Of a stretch of 44,710 bases of DNA, positions 25,015-34,498 are shown one piece after another. Under the pieces are notes generated by a model. It was not told the origin of the DNA. It saw nothing but the letters and a program-made list of their open reading frames with translations, and did not search any database. A program made the translations under genes and the position numbers. This DNA comes from Xenorhabdus eapokensis (GTDB lineage: Bacteria; Pseudomonadota; Gammaproteobacteria; Enterobacterales; Enterobacteriaceae). The stretch covers positions 1-44,710 of the forward strand of contig NZ_MKGQ01000025.1 of NCBI RefSeq assembly GCF_001908105.1. Reading direction: 5' to 3'. Positions within the stretch are counted from its first letter, which is position 1. Every line of letters begins with the position of its first letter.

Positions 25015-25491
25015 ATGAAAAAGTATTTATTCCCTTTAGCTGCATTGATGGTATCGACTTCGGTTTTTGCGGACAAAAAACTTGAAGATATTGCGCCTTA
25101 TCCTGCGCCTTCTGAGAACATGGCTCGTAGCGTGATTGAATTGCCTCAGAAAGAACATGAAAACAATTACATGGTTGAGTTGGTGGTTGGTAAGGATATG
25201 AAAGTGGATTGCAACCATCATTGGTTTGGCGGTAAGTTGGAGACTAAAACGCTGGAAGGATGGGGATATGACTATTATGTCCTCAATAATGTGACTGGTC
25301 CCGTTTCAACGAAAATGGCTTGTCCAAATCAAGAAGAAACCGTGCGTTTTGTTCAGGTTCAGTTAGGTAAAGAGGCTTTTATACGTTATAACAGTAAATT
25401 ACCTATCGTAGTATATACGCCAAAATCGATGACAGTTAAATATCGTATTTGGCAAGCTTCGGATGAGGTAAATAAAGCAGTTATTAAATAA
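25015..25491 (+). CDS. eco: Ecotin, periplasmic serine protease inhibitor (Lys at P1)
   Basis: Ecotin of 158 residues with a signal peptide cleaved after VFA (residue 19). The core matches E. coli ecotin: [19 protein letters not shown], then [13 protein letters not shown], and the two cysteines (66 and 103) of the inhibitory-loop disulphide. The reactive loop reads PVSTKMACP where E. coli has PVSTMMACP, so P1 is Lys100 (precursor numbering) instead of Met84 of mature E. coli ecotin. A basic P1 favours trypsin-like proteases. Ecotin dimers protect bacteria against host serine proteases, and in an insect pathogen a possible target is the prophenoloxidase cascade. GAGGTGATAT precedes the ATG. 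Confidence 0.93.
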   Translation: MKKYLFPLAALMVSTSVFADKKLEDIAPYPAPSENMARSVIELPQKEHENNYMVELVVGKDMKVDCNHHWFGGKLETKTLEGWGYDYYVLNNVTGPVSTKMACPNQEETVRFVQVQLGKEAFIRYNSKLPIVVYTPKSMTVKYRIWQASDEVNKAVIK

Positions 25492-25733
25492 GTTATTGGT
25501 TAAATAAACCAGCAGCCTGAGTTTTATATTAAACTCAGGTTGTTTAAGGAATCATTTCTTTGTTGTTATTGTTAAGTTAATAATAAAATAATCTGTAATA
25601 AACCAGTTTATATTGGTGGATATAGCTTTTCTTTAATTTTCTGTCTATGATTCCTTGCCCATAATTAAAAATATTAACTAAACTGTTTTTGGATTCTTTT
25701 GCATTCATGCAAATATCATTGAGGAATCGTAGC

Positions 25734-26441
25734 ATGTTTAAAAAATTATCGGCAGAGTTTTTGGGTACTTTTTGGTTGGTATTTGGTGGATGTGGTAGTG
25801 CTGTTTTAGCTGCGGCATTTCCACAGTTAGGGATTGGTTTTGTGGGGGTATCCCTGGCTTTTGGTTTAACTGTAGTAACGATGGCCTATGCGGTCGGGCA
25901 TATTTCAGGAGGGCATTTTAATCCGGCAGTCACATTAGGGTTGTTCGCTGGCGGGCGTATTCCTGCTAAAGAGGTTATTCCTTATATTATTGCCCAAGTG
26001 ATTGGCGGAATTGCGGCGGCAGCGGTACTTTACCTCATTGCCAGCGGTAAAAGTGGTTTTGATGCCACGGCAAGTGGTTTTGCGTCTAATGGCTATGGTG
26101 AACACTCTCCTGGTGGTTTTTCATTACGAGCTGCAATTATTATTGAATTAGTATTAACCGGATTTTTCTTGATTGTCATTCTTGGCGCAACAGATAAAAA
26201 TGCACCAGCAGGTTTTGCACCATTGGCTATCGGTTTGGCATTGACACTTATTCACTTAATCAGTATTCCGGTAACCAATACATCGGTTAACCCAGCAAGA
26301 AGTACTGCGGTCGCTATTTTCCAGGGGACCTGGGCCTTGGAGCAGCTTTGGGTATTTTGGTTGATTCCGTTAATTGGTGGTGCTATCGGTGGGTTGTTAT
26401 ACCGGACACTCTTACAGAAAGATGATTCATCCGTTAATTAA
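25734..26441 (+). CDS. aqpZ: Aquaporin Z
   Basis: A 235-residue water channel with six membrane segments and both NPA boxes (HFNPAVT and SVNPARS). The N-terminal [28 protein letters not shown] is typical of AqpZ. The ATG at 25734 is chosen because GAGGAA lies 8 bases upstream and the protein then begins as usual; an upstream in-frame start at 25689 would add 15 unlikely residues. Confidence 0.95.
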   Translation: MFKKLSAEFLGTFWLVFGGCGSAVLAAAFPQLGIGFVGVSLAFGLTVVTMAYAVGHISGGHFNPAVTLGLFAGGRIPAKEVIPYIIAQVIGGIAAAAVLYLIASGKSGFDATASGFASNGYGEHSPGGFSLRAAIIIELVLTGFFLIVILGATDKNAPAGFAPLAIGLALTLIHLISIPVTNTSVNPARSTAVAIFQGTWALEQLWVFWLIPLIGGAIGGLLYRTLLQKDDSSVN

Positions 26442-26460
26442 TATTTCCCTCATTTTGATA

Positions 26461-26486
26461 AGCCATGTTATAGCATGGCTTTTTTT
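26461..26486 (+). terminator. Rho-independent terminator after aqpZ
   Basis: Stem AGCCATG/CATGGCT (26461-26467 with 26474-26480) followed by a run of T. It lies 19 bases after the aqpZ stop. Confidence 0.85.
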
Positions 26487-26539
26487 ACTCCTTTTTATGG
26501 TAGATTTATTCACATTTCAATCCCTTCTTAAAAGGAAAA

Positions 26540-26820
26540 ATGATGGAGCAAAATATAACATGGGAACGAGGTGAATATTGGGTTACAACGGATAAGAGTA
26601 AAATTGATATTCATTTTGTGCATAGTGAATTAACGCAATTATTTTGGGCGCGTGGTGTTGGGTTTGATAAAGTCAAAACTGCAATAGGAAAGTAAAACAT
26701 GTGATGTTGGTGACTTCTAATGCAGGCTGGTTTTATCAGAAACTGGGATTTTCACCTGTCGTAGAGCAGGATTTTGTATGGACATTAGACAAAGAGAAAA
26801 TACTTAGAGTACCTCAATAA
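26540..26820 (+). pseudogene. GNAT acetyltransferase remnant
   Basis: A good start (AAAGGAAAA then ATG) opens MMEQNITWERGEYWVTTDKSKIDIHFVH, the N-terminus of a GNAT enzyme, ending with TAA at 26693-26695. A second frame from about 26701 reads NAGWFYQKLGFSPVV, the C-terminal GNAT motif, up to 26820. The acetyl-CoA-binding middle (about 50 residues) is gone and the frame changes, so the gene is dead. Confidence 0.75.
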
Positions 26821-26929
26821 ATGCTGAGAAAGCAGGCGGTTATTATTAGTATTTGGATAATTCCGCCCGCGTTGTTTATATTTACTCATTAGAAAGAAAA
26901 ATAAAAATTCAAGCTGAAACTAAATATCA

Positions 26930-28150
26930 TTATCTATTAGAAGTATTATTTTTTTTATACAAAGTACAAATATCAGGTAGTAAAGTTATTAAGCCAATGA
27001 AAGCCATAAGTCCGCCAACCCATAATGGTGCCCGCAATCCCCAGCCTAAATTAATACAAAATCCACCAAGAAAAGAGCCTATAACTACACCAAGAGTAAT
27101 TACGGAGGTGTGAATCGTATTAACCAGTGGACGACCGTTAGCCGTTCGCATAACTCGAGTCACCATAGCTGGGTTCATAGTTACTCCGACCAATCCGATA
27201 CCGATGAGGGATAAGGCAGAAAGTAATTTCTTATCTGCAAACAAGCCAAAGAGCAGGAGAAATAGGGTAAGAGAAATTAAGCCAATGGTTAAGGTTATGA
27301 TTGTATGGCGATCCGCTAGTTTGCCGACTACGGCATTACCCACTATTGTGGCGGCACCATAGAGAATCAGTAAACTGGCGATCATGTTATCACTATAACC
27401 GGTTATCTCTTTTAAGATTGGTGTGAAATAAGTAAATGCCGCAAAAGTTGCTCCTATAATCAGCAGGCTGGTGGAAAAAACACGCCATAATTCCAGATTT
27501 TTTAGCTCTCCCAGTTCCGCACGTAAACTAATAGTAGGGATCTTTGGAATAGAGGGAAGGTAAAATATACTGATAACACTCGCTATTGTAGCTAATATAC
27601 CAGTTGTCCAAAAACTTTCTCGCCAACCGACATGTGTGCCTATCAAATTAGCCATAGGTAATCCTAAAATCGTTCCTAACATAATGCCGAAAAGCACAAT
27701 AGAAATTGCCCATGCTCGCTGCTGTTCCTTTACGATTTCCACACAGATAGCCAATGCAACACCAAAGAAGGCTCCCGAAACCGCACCGGTGATAATCCTT
27801 GCGATCATTAACATGGGATATGAATTTGCAAGTGCACCAATGATTTCACCGGTAATGAAAGTCACGTATAGGATAATTAGTGCCGTTTTGGGTGGTGTTT
27901 TTAATAATCCTATAGCGAGAAGTGGGCCACCAAACGCCATAGCCAGAGCATATAAGGAAACAAGATAACCAATTTGAGAAATGGATACGCCTAGATCGTA
28001 AGCCATAATTGGTATCATACCTGTAACTTGAAATTCACTAGTTACTATAGCGAAGATACCGATGGTTAGTATGTAAATGGCCAGGGGAATCGATTTATGC
28101 TTTGCCGTAGTATGGCCATGATTAGCAGTATTGGTGCTTAAGTTTTCCAT
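26930..28150 (-). CDS. MFS transporter, DHA1 type
   Basis: A 406-residue inner-membrane exporter with 12 predicted helices. It resembles the AraJ/YdhP/Bcr drug-proton antiporter group: FAIVTSEFQVTGMIPIMAYDLGVSISQIGYLVSLYALAMAFGG and the GKLADR loop after helix 8. The substrate is unknown. It is divergent from a TetR regulator with shared palindromic operators, so it is probably induced by a small molecule bound by that repressor. Confidence 0.88.
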   Translation of the reverse strand: MENLSTNTANHGHTTAKHKSIPLAIYILTIGIFAIVTSEFQVTGMIPIMAYDLGVSISQIGYLVSLYALAMAFGGPLLAIGLLKTPPKTALIILYVTFITGEIIGALANSYPMLMIARIITGAVSGAFFGVALAICVEIVKEQQRAWAISIVLFGIMLGTILGLPMANLIGTHVGWRESFWTTGILATIASVISIFYLPSIPKIPTISLRAELGELKNLELWRVFSTSLLIIGATFAAFTYFTPILKEITGYSDNMIASLLILYGAATIVGNAVVGKLADRHTIITLTIGLISLTLFLLLFGLFADKKLLSALSLIGIGLVGVTMNPAMVTRVMRTANGRPLVNTIHTSVITLGVVIGSFLGGFCINLGWGLRAPLWVGGLMAFIGLITLLPDICTLYKKNNTSNR

Positions 28151-28177
28151 AATTAGTGCCTTTTATTCACTGATTAT

Positions 28178-28252
28178 TTTTGTAGTCATGATTACAAAAT
28201 TATCTGACTTGCGAAAATAGATCAATATATTTATGTTATAGTCACTACAAAA
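28178..28252. promoter_or_regulatory. Operator region shared by the MFS and TetR genes
   Basis: The 22-base palindrome TTTTGTAGTCATGATTACAAAA (28178-28199; one imperfect pair) and a second copy of the half-site, ACTACAAAA at 28244-28252, lie between the divergent genes. Shared half-sites over both promoters are what a TetR repressor that controls itself and its neighbour would use. Confidence 0.55.
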
Positions 28253-28258
28253 ATAACG

Positions 28259-28861
28259 ATGGTACATATGATGGCACAACGAGGACGCCCTTTAAGCTTT
28301 GATCGTGATACTGCTCTGCAACAAGCAATGGAGTTGTTTTGGGCTAAAGGTTATGAAGGTACACAACTTGTTGATCTCACGGTTGCGATGAATATTAATC
28401 CACCGAGTTTTTATTCGGCATTTGGCAGCAAGAAAAAAGCCTTTTATGCGGCGGTTGAACTCTATATTAAAACAGTCGGGGTTAAGACTATGGACAGGCT
28501 TAATGAGGCTAGTAATGTAAGGGAAGGTGTGCGAGCAATGTTAGCATGTTCTGTCGATGTGGCGACTTCGAACCGATCCGGTGGATGTTTGCTTATTTTA
28601 GGAATAGTTAACAATTCGCAAGAAAATAAAGATGTTCATGACTATCTTAAAACTGTACGCAAAAATACACTGGCATTAATTTATAATCGAATAGAAAAGG
28701 GAGTAAAGGATGGTGAATTACCCACTGATACTAATGTTGGAAAATTGGCATCATTTTTTTTGGGGATTATGCAGGCTATTTCATTGCAGGCACGTGATGG
28801 TGTGTCAAAAGATGAGCTTATGAGTTTGATTGAGCCGGCGATGGCTGCAATATCTTCTTAA
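28259..28861 (+). CDS. TetR/AcrR family transcriptional regulator
   Basis: About 200 residues, with an N-terminal helix-turn-helix (GRPLSFDRDTALQQAMELFWAKGYEGTQL, then NINPPSFYSAFGSKKKAFYAAV) and an all-helical ligand domain (residues 75-200). Three in-frame ATG codons (28259, 28268, 28271) compete; homologues usually begin close to the RGRP motif, so 28268 or 28271 is likely. It probably represses the divergent MFS exporter. Confidence 0.88.
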   Translation: MVHMMAQRGRPLSFDRDTALQQAMELFWAKGYEGTQLVDLTVAMNINPPSFYSAFGSKKKAFYAAVELYIKTVGVKTMDRLNEASNVREGVRAMLACSVDVATSNRSGGCLLILGIVNNSQENKDVHDYLKTVRKNTLALIYNRIEKGVKDGELPTDTNVGKLASFFLGIMQAISLQARDGVSKDELMSLIEPAMAAISS

Positions 28862-28914
28862 ATTAATTGATGTCAAAAATATTGCAACCTGATAAAAATA
28901 AATCTATAGAGTAA

Positions 28915-29250
28915 TTATTGCAATTCATCCCAATGATGAATGATCTGCCCAACAATACCGTAATCATGGGCTTCTTCTGGCTCCATCCAGTAATTCCGAT
29001 TAGTATCTTTTGCAACCTTATCAAGGGATTGATTGGTTGCTTGACTGATCAGCCGGTTTATCCGGTTGCGAATTTTTATTATTTCTTTGGCTTCGATTTC
29101 GATATCAGAAGCGCGTCCTTGAATATCTCCTTCTTGCAAAATTATCAGTTGTGTCATGACATTTTCAGCAAGTTGCTGATTAATTTCATCGTCAATAATG
29201 ACGGATCGTGATTTAATGAGTTGATTTTGAGTATATGAGATTATTATCAC
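28915..29250 (-). pseudogene. ClpP-like protease subunit lacking the catalytic core
   Basis: The C-terminal 70 residues are plainly ClpP: GDIQGRASDIEIEAKEIIKIRNRIN, then DTNRNYWMEPEEAHDYGIV, matching [24 protein letters not shown] and DTERDRFLSAPEAVEYGLV of E. coli. The first 40 residues resemble the ClpP N-terminal helix (RSVIIDDEINQQLAENVMTQLIILQ). About 80 residues between these, which hold the nucleophile Ser and the His, are missing, but the frame stays open (111 residues). It begins at a GTG. It is either a dead paralogue or a non-catalytic subunit; the housekeeping clpP should be elsewhere. Confidence 0.7.
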
Positions 29251-29694
29251 TTTTTTGTCGAATTTATTTGTAAATTCGCCGATACATTATTTTTCTTCTG
29301 TAATAAATAATGTTGGATGTATAAATAATATAGCTTTAAAGATAATATTTTCTAAAAACTTTGAACTTTATTTCGGTTTTGTAACACCATCAAAAAAATT
29401 GAATTATTTTTTTAAAAAAACTTAATTTCTTTGTGGGAATATAATGGCGTATATTTATGTTCATGATTTTTTTGGGTTTTGTGTTATGTATAATAAAATA
29501 AGATACAATGAAAAACTCAGTATATTTATAGTTGGGTTTGGTTGTATATTGTCACTTTCCTGCTGTAAGTTTTATTTCAATGTTTTTATATATCCAAAAG
29601 TATGTGAGTTAATGTTTTTATACTCAGCAATATCTGGAAATTGCTAATTGTATTAATTGGTTGTGATGTAAATGTAATAGATTAGGAATGAATT
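29251..29694. other. AT-rich leader region upstream of isnA
   Basis: This 444-base, very AT-rich gap precedes the rhabduscin genes and must contain their promoter. One possible short gene is given separately (29444-29647). No hairpin with a T-tract is seen close to isnA. Confidence 0.4.
29444..29647 (+). CDS. Doubtful short hydrophobic ORF upstream of isnA
   Basis: A 67-residue frame (MAYIYVHDFFGFCVMYN, then LSIFIVGFGCILSLSCC) in AT-rich DNA with only GGGAAT before the ATG. It is hydrophobic and Phe/Cys-rich, which random AT-rich sequence also produces. No family is recognised. It may be a chance frame. Confidence 0.2.
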   Translation: MAYIYVHDFFGFCVMYNKIRYNEKLSIFIVGFGCILSLSCCKFYFNVFIYPKVCELMFLYSAISGNC

Positions 29695-30693
29695 ATGGAA
29701 CGTTTTGACATAGAAGAAGTGTCTAACAAAATTCTACATGAATTATTGCAGTATCGACGTCGTTTTCCTGAGTCTGAACATACAGTTCAATATGAAGAAA
29801 AAAAGGTTTCTGAGGTTCAATTGCCACGTATTCGTGCATTTGTGGAACAGGGGAAACCTATCGAATGTATTTTACCTGCATTTCCGACAAAATCCCCCAA
29901 TCCCAGGAAAGTATTGGGTAAAATACCGGATATGGCAGAAAAATTATCACTGATTTTTCTAAATTCTCTTTGCCAGCGAATTCAGCTTTATTATCCACCT
30001 GGGGCAAATATTGTTATTTGTTCTGATGGGCATGTTTTTAGTGATCTTATTCTTGTCGATGATGACACAATTACCCATTATCAATTAGAAATTGAAAAGT
30101 TGTTGCATGAACTGGGTGCGACTCATCTTTCAGTTTTTAATCTTGGTAACGTTGAATCACTCACCCAATATACCAATGATTATGATCAACTGCGGGAATT
30201 ATTGGTCAGCCGTTATGCCTCTTCAATTGAGGAGATCAAGGAAGAACTCAAAAAAACCGAAGAAGGTGTTCAATTATATCGGGCGATTACTCGTTTTCTT
30301 TATGAAGATAGCTTATTGCCCGAATATACAGGTTCGAAAAATGCGTTGCAAAAAGATGCCCGCCAGCGCTCGGCTGGGGTTATCCAACGTAGTTGGGCGT
30401 GGGGTAATTTGCTGGCAGAGCAGTTCCCATTGGCGATCCGCCTTTCTATTCACCCGCAGCCCGTGGACAGTATCAAAATTGGTATTCATATGATGCCAAC
30501 TAGGGATGATTGGCTGACGCCGTGGCACGGTGTGGCGGCCAACATTAACGGTCAGTTCGTATTGATGAAAAGTGATGAAGTGAAAAAAAGGAATGGAAAG
30601 CTGATCGAAATTCGGGGTGTTCCAAGCCATTACTTGATTGAAATACCATCAGAGAAAAATCCGCAAACAGAATTCCAGACGGTGACAGCATAA
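29695..30693 (+). CDS. isnA: Isonitrile synthase IsnA (PvcA/DIT1 family), rhabduscin biosynthesis
   Basis: A 332-residue isocyanide synthase that converts the amino group of tyrosine to an isonitrile, using ribulose-5-phosphate as the carbon source. Family markers include LPAFPTKSPNPRKVLGKIPDMAEKLSL, then ICSDGHVFSDLILVDDD and SAGVIQRSWAWGNLLAEQFP. It is followed by isnB and a glycosyltransferase, the composition of the rhabduscin cluster of Xenorhabdus nematophila. Rhabduscin is shown on the cell surface and blocks insect phenoloxidase. GGAATGAATT precedes the ATG. Confidence 0.93.
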   Translation: MERFDIEEVSNKILHELLQYRRRFPESEHTVQYEEKKVSEVQLPRIRAFVEQGKPIECILPAFPTKSPNPRKVLGKIPDMAEKLSLIFLNSLCQRIQLYYPPGANIVICSDGHVFSDLILVDDDTITHYQLEIEKLLHELGATHLSVFNLGNVESLTQYTNDYDQLRELLVSRYASSIEEIKEELKKTEEGVQLYRAITRFLYEDSLLPEYTGSKNALQKDARQRSAGVIQRSWAWGNLLAEQFPLAIRLSIHPQPVDSIKIGIHMMPTRDDWLTPWHGVAANINGQFVLMKSDEVKKRNGKLIEIRGVPSHYLIEIPSEKNPQTEFQTVTA

Positions 30694-30735
30694 ACAGAAT
30701 AACCACGTGGTATACGTATCTTGGAGAGAAAAATC

Positions 30736-31608
30736 ATGAATACCTATGAACTTGATTGTCATATTGAGGTGATGAAACCTTTTGGTGTATTTATTACTCC
30801 CAATTACCCTAATCAGGATATTACTACACTGCCTGTTGATGCTTTGCGTGAATTAGCTCGTACTCACCTGCTGGTTGTATTGCGAGGCTTTCAATCCGGT
30901 TTTACCGATAAAGAAAAATTAGCGGAATATTCTGGTCGTTGGGGTGAAATCATGATGTGGCCATTTGGTGCTGTATTGGATGTTATGGAGCACCCAGAAC
31001 CGTCTGATCATGTTATGGACAGTGGTCATTTGCCGTTGCATTGGGATGGAATGTATAGAGAAACCATCCCTGAATTTCAGCTATTTCACTGTGTTTCTGC
31101 CCCTGAAGCGGCTCAAGGGGGGCGCACTACGTTTGTCAACACGGAACAATTAATTATCGATGCCAGTGATGAAGAGCGTAATACATGGAAAAATACCACC
31201 ATTACCTACCGAACAAGCCGAGTGACACATTATGGCGGGGAAGTGACTTCACCATTGGTTTGTTCTCACCCAGACGGCAAAAAATGGGTGATGCGTTACA
31301 ACGAACCGATGGGAAAAGAAGATGTGAAATATGCTGATCATCACGCTTTGAAGATAGAAGGTATGTCGCAGGAAGAGCAACAAGTTCTTGAGGAAACACT
31401 GTATAACCGATTGTATGATCCGCGTTATTTCTACGCTCATCAATGGCAGTCTGGTGATATTGCGATTTGCGATAATTTCACTCTATTACATGGCCGTGAA
31501 GCTTTTATTTCCCGTTCTCCTCGCCATATTCAACGGGTGCATATCCACGGCGTGCCTGTGTGTAACAATCACAGTTTCCGTACTATTTCTGTTTCCAGTG
31601 CCGATTGA
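30736..31608 (+). CDS. isnB: Fe(II)/2-oxoglutarate oxygenase IsnB, rhabduscin biosynthesis
   Basis: A 290-residue TauD/PvcB-type non-haem iron oxygenase that oxidatively decarboxylates the tyrosine isonitrile to the vinyl isonitrile. The iron-binding triad begins with H102-W-D104 in LHWDGMY; the distal His is in LLHGREAF, and the 2-oxoglutarate Arg probably lies in [11 protein letters not shown]. Start: ATG 30736 with GGAGAG 8 bases upstream. The TTG at 30721 would overlap the binding site and is rejected. It lies 42 bases after isnA. Confidence 0.92.
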   Translation: MNTYELDCHIEVMKPFGVFITPNYPNQDITTLPVDALRELARTHLLVVLRGFQSGFTDKEKLAEYSGRWGEIMMWPFGAVLDVMEHPEPSDHVMDSGHLPLHWDGMYRETIPEFQLFHCVSAPEAAQGGRTTFVNTEQLIIDASDEERNTWKNTTITYRTSRVTHYGGEVTSPLVCSHPDGKKWVMRYNEPMGKEDVKYADHHALKIEGMSQEEQQVLEETLYNRLYDPRYFYAHQWQSGDIAICDNFTLLHGREAFISRSPRHIQRVHIHGVPVCNNHSFRTISVSSAD

Positions 31609-31638
31609 GTAGAAGTTGCCTTGAAGGAGGCTTGATTA

Positions 31639-32802
31639 ATGTCTCGTATTGTTTTGGCGGCTGTTGCAACTCCTGTCCATGTTTTTCCCATGTTCACTAT
31701 TGCGGAACATTTAATAGGGCAGGGACATGATGTCACAATATTTAGTGGTTCTTTGTTTCAACAGCAAGCGGAAACATTGGGGGCTAATTTTGTTCCCTTT
31801 GATAAGCAAGTGGATATTGATTATCGCTGTCTGGAAAAATATTTTCCTGAACGGGCAGAACTTCCGCCGGGGAATGCCCAGATGGCACTGCCGTTATTGC
31901 AGAAACCGGCTGAAAAACGTATCCCTGTCATTGCTATTGGTGTTACTCCACTGGCGTGGTCAACAAAGGATGCCATATTCTGGGGGGCTAGAATTCCACC
32001 TGAATTATTGCCTGCTGATTTAACCCGTGATCAATTGATAGATAAGGAAACGCACCAGTTAATTGAACAGGTTAGGGAAGCATTCAATCGGTCGCTTGCT
32101 GCCGTGGGTTATCCCCCACTGACAGGGGATCACAATGATGTTTTGATGAGTCGGGTTGATCGTTTCTTGCAACTGGCAACTCAATCATTTGAATTTATTC
32201 GTGATGATTTACCTGAGACGGTGGATTTTATCGGCTCGCTGCCGGTAAAAGTTGAAGATGATAAAGCACAAATCAGTTGGCCAGATGAAAGCCTGCCGTT
32301 GATCCTGGTGACTCAGGGAACACTGGCAAATATTGATTTTAACCAATTGATATTACCCACATTGCGGGGGCTGGCAACTTTGCCGGTTCGGGTATTGGCA
32401 ATTACAGGCGGTCGTTCTATCAATATCCTGGGTGAAGATCTTCCAGAGAATGCCAGGGTAGTAGAGTATCTTAATTTTGAAGACTGGCTGCCCAGAGCAT
32501 CAATTTTTATTACCAATGGCGGTTACGGCTCTCTGAATTCAGCGATTCGTCACGGTGTACCTTTGGTGGTCGCGGGAACAGGTGATGGTAAATTGGAAGC
32601 TGTCGCCCGCGTTATCTGGTCACGTTGTGGTATCAGCTTGCATACTGATACACCAAATGAGCAGCAACTATATCAGGCAGTGACAAGGATATTATCTTCC
32701 CCGATATGGCGTCAGCAGTCACAGATCATTAAGGCAGATTATGATGCCCATAATGCTTTGGCATCAATAACGCGCCACATTAATGAATTAATTACTCAAT
32801 AG
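31639..32802 (+). CDS. UDP-glycosyltransferase of the rhabduscin cluster, probably shortened
   Basis: A GT1-family glycosyltransferase expected to add an amino-deoxy sugar to the aglycone made by IsnA and IsnB. The N-terminal half starts RIVLAAVATPVHVFPMFTIAEHL. The C-terminal UDP-sugar-binding half has ILVTQGTLAN, then YLNFEDWLPRASIFITNGGYGSLNSAIRHGVPLVVAGTGDGK. At 387 residues it is shorter than the usual 420-440. At about residue 82-84, NAQMA runs directly into LPLLQKPA, so about 40 residues of the acceptor-side domain seem to be missing in frame. Activity is therefore uncertain. GAAGGAGG precedes the ATG. Confidence 0.85.
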   Translation: MSRIVLAAVATPVHVFPMFTIAEHLIGQGHDVTIFSGSLFQQQAETLGANFVPFDKQVDIDYRCLEKYFPERAELPPGNAQMALPLLQKPAEKRIPVIAIGVTPLAWSTKDAIFWGARIPPELLPADLTRDQLIDKETHQLIEQVREAFNRSLAAVGYPPLTGDHNDVLMSRVDRFLQLATQSFEFIRDDLPETVDFIGSLPVKVEDDKAQISWPDESLPLILVTQGTLANIDFNQLILPTLRGLATLPVRVLAITGGRSINILGEDLPENARVVEYLNFEDWLPRASIFITNGGYGSLNSAIRHGVPLVVAGTGDGKLEAVARVIWSRCGISLHTDTPNEQQLYQAVTRILSSPIWRQQSQIIKADYDAHNALASITRHINELITQ

Positions 32803-32839
32803 ATACAAATCTGTTTAAAACAGATAAGGCCATAAAATG

Positions 32840-32872
32840 GAACGCGGTACGTTTTTTTACCGCGTTCTTTTA
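32840..32872. terminator. Terminator after the rhabduscin cluster, shared with yceI
   Basis: Stem GAACGCGGTA/TACCGCGTTC (32840-32849 with 32858-32866, closing base overlapping) followed by TTTTAT on the plus strand and ATTTTAT on the minus strand. It lies between convergent genes, so it may work in both directions. Confidence 0.75.
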
Positions 32873-32875
32873 TGA

Positions 32876-33457
32876 TTAGGCTTTTTCCCGCACGCCTTCA
32901 ACGGAAATGATAAGTTCGACTTCCTGAGATTTTGGCCCTAGATCTTCTTTGATATTAAAGTCTTTTAATTTGAGTTTACCTGTAGCTTCGAAACCAGCAC
33001 GGTATCCACCCCACGGGTCGTTTCCTGCATTGATTAATTTTGCATCCAGTGTGACAGGCTTGGTCACACCATTTAATGTGAGATCTCCGGTAATAACGTA
33101 ATGTTCACCTTCTTTCTTAACATTCGTTGATGTGAATTTAGCTTCAGGATATTTATTACTGTTCAAAAAGTTAGCACCACGTAAATGCTTATCTCGTTCG
33201 GCATGTTTGGTATCTACACTATCGGTTTTGATGACTACACTCACTTTATCGTTTGCTGGATTTTGCGGGTCAAAAGTAAAATTACCATCGAAATCCCTAA
33301 AACCACCATAAAGCCAGCTAAATCCCAAATGCTGAATACGAAATTCAATGAAGGCGTGTTGGCCTATTTTATCGAATTTATAATCAGCGGCGAGTGCGCT
33401 TCCTGTACTTATAAGCCATCCCCCTACGGTCAGGGCTATTAGCGTCTTTTTCAGCAT
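32876..33457 (-). CDS. yceI: YceI family periplasmic lipid-binding protein
   Basis: A 193-residue lipocalin-like protein with a signal peptide ending ALA (residue 23). The family binds polyisoprenoids such as ubiquinone precursors. The pattern [29 protein letters not shown], then [16 protein letters not shown] and [16 protein letters not shown] is that of E. coli YceI. It is downstream of yceJ (21 bases), the usual two-gene operon. Confidence 0.93.
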   Translation of the reverse strand: MLKKTLIALTVGGWLISTGSALAADYKFDKIGQHAFIEFRIQHLGFSWLYGGFRDFDGNFTFDPQNPANDKVSVVIKTDSVDTKHAERDKHLRGANFLNSNKYPEAKFTSTNVKKEGEHYVITGDLTLNGVTKPVTLDAKLINAGNDPWGGYRAGFEATGKLKLKDFNIKEDLGPKSQEVELIISVEGVREKA

Positions 33458-33478
33458 AATAATTCTCCAAAGGTCATT

Positions 33479-34033
33479 TTAATCTGGTTTGTAACCAAGC
33501 ATTCTTTTTAGGGTGGTATCACGATCAATAAAGTGGTGTTTCAGTGCAGCAAGCCCATGTAATAGGGAGAGCAAAACAACAGTCCAGGCAAGATAAAGAT
33601 GAATAACGCCCGCCGTATCAGCCTGTATGCCCTGACCTGTTAAAATTGCAGGGATTTCAAACCAGCCAAAAATGCTGATAGGTTGCCCATCGGCTGTGGA
33701 AATGAGATATCCACTAAATAGAATACCAAATAAGGCGATATAGAGAGTGAATTGCATCAGTTGTGAACTGATGTGTATAAAAAGGCTGTAGCTTGCCAAG
33801 GGTTTTGGTGGTGGTGAAATAAATCGCCATATTACCCGAATAACCATGACAATAAATAGTAAACTACCTATACTTTTATGCAATTCAGGGGCACGATGAT
33901 ACCAATTATCATAATAACTTAATGTGACCATCCATAATCCCAGTGCAAACATTCCATAAACTGCAAGTGCTGCTAGCCAATGAATTAAAATAGAAATATG
34001 ACCAAAGCTGGTGGAAGTGTTTTTGAGTGGCAT
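33479..34033 (-). CDS. yceJ: Cytochrome b561 family protein YceJ
   Basis: A 184-residue membrane protein with four transmembrane helices and haem-ligand histidines in the helices (ILIHWLAALAVY, APELHKSIG, LYLAWTVVLLSLLHGLAALKHHF). It is expected to pass electrons between quinol and a periplasmic partner, here probably linked to YceI. The ending TTLKRMLGYKPD is typical of the family. It is first in the yceJ-yceI operon. Confidence 0.92.
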   Translation of the reverse strand: MPLKNTSTSFGHISILIHWLAALAVYGMFALGLWMVTLSYYDNWYHRAPELHKSIGSLLFIVMVIRVIWRFISPPPKPLASYSLFIHISSQLMQFTLYIALFGILFSGYLISTADGQPISIFGWFEIPAILTGQGIQADTAGVIHLYLAWTVVLLSLLHGLAALKHHFIDRDTTLKRMLGYKPD

Positions 34034-34367
34034 ATTATATCCCTATTTTTAATATAAAGATGTTTTTACAATATAGGCGAGAGTTTTTAAAGTGCATAGT
34101 GAATTAATTTCTTTATTTTGTGTGTTATTTTGTTTTTTTATGGGGTGTTATGCTAATGATATGGTGATTTATAATGGATGGCCATAATTCCCATAAGGGT
34201 AAATGATTTAAATAAATTAGCTGATTTACTATTCTGATTTAATAATTAATAGATCTATCATAGTCGTTAACCTTTTGTTCATTCATGTTAGCCGTTGTCT
34301 AATCAAATTTAACGACCATTGCATTTTAAAAATCAACAAACAAAAACGCTAATCTATTTATTTGGAT
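34034..34367. other. Gene-free AT-rich region upstream of yceJ
   Basis: These 334 bases must hold the yceJ promoter, read to the left. They contain runs of A and T and no ORF with a start signal. Nothing else is recognised. Confidence 0.4.
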
Positions 34368-34395
34368 AAAAAAAAGCTCCGTGTAGGAACGGAGC
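34368..34395 (-). terminator. Rho-independent terminator of the prpBCDE operon
   Basis: On the minus strand the stem GCTCCGT/ACGGAGC (34389-34395 with 34376-34382) is followed by eight T (34368-34375). It lies about 105 bases after the prpE stop. Confidence 0.85.
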
Positions 34396-34498
34396 GAGAA
34401 TGGGTAAAAGTAGCTGAGAAAAATGTAGTACAGGAATATCATAACTCTGCGACATTAAATACGGATTAAACAAAGAAGAGATGAGTATATGATTTTGC

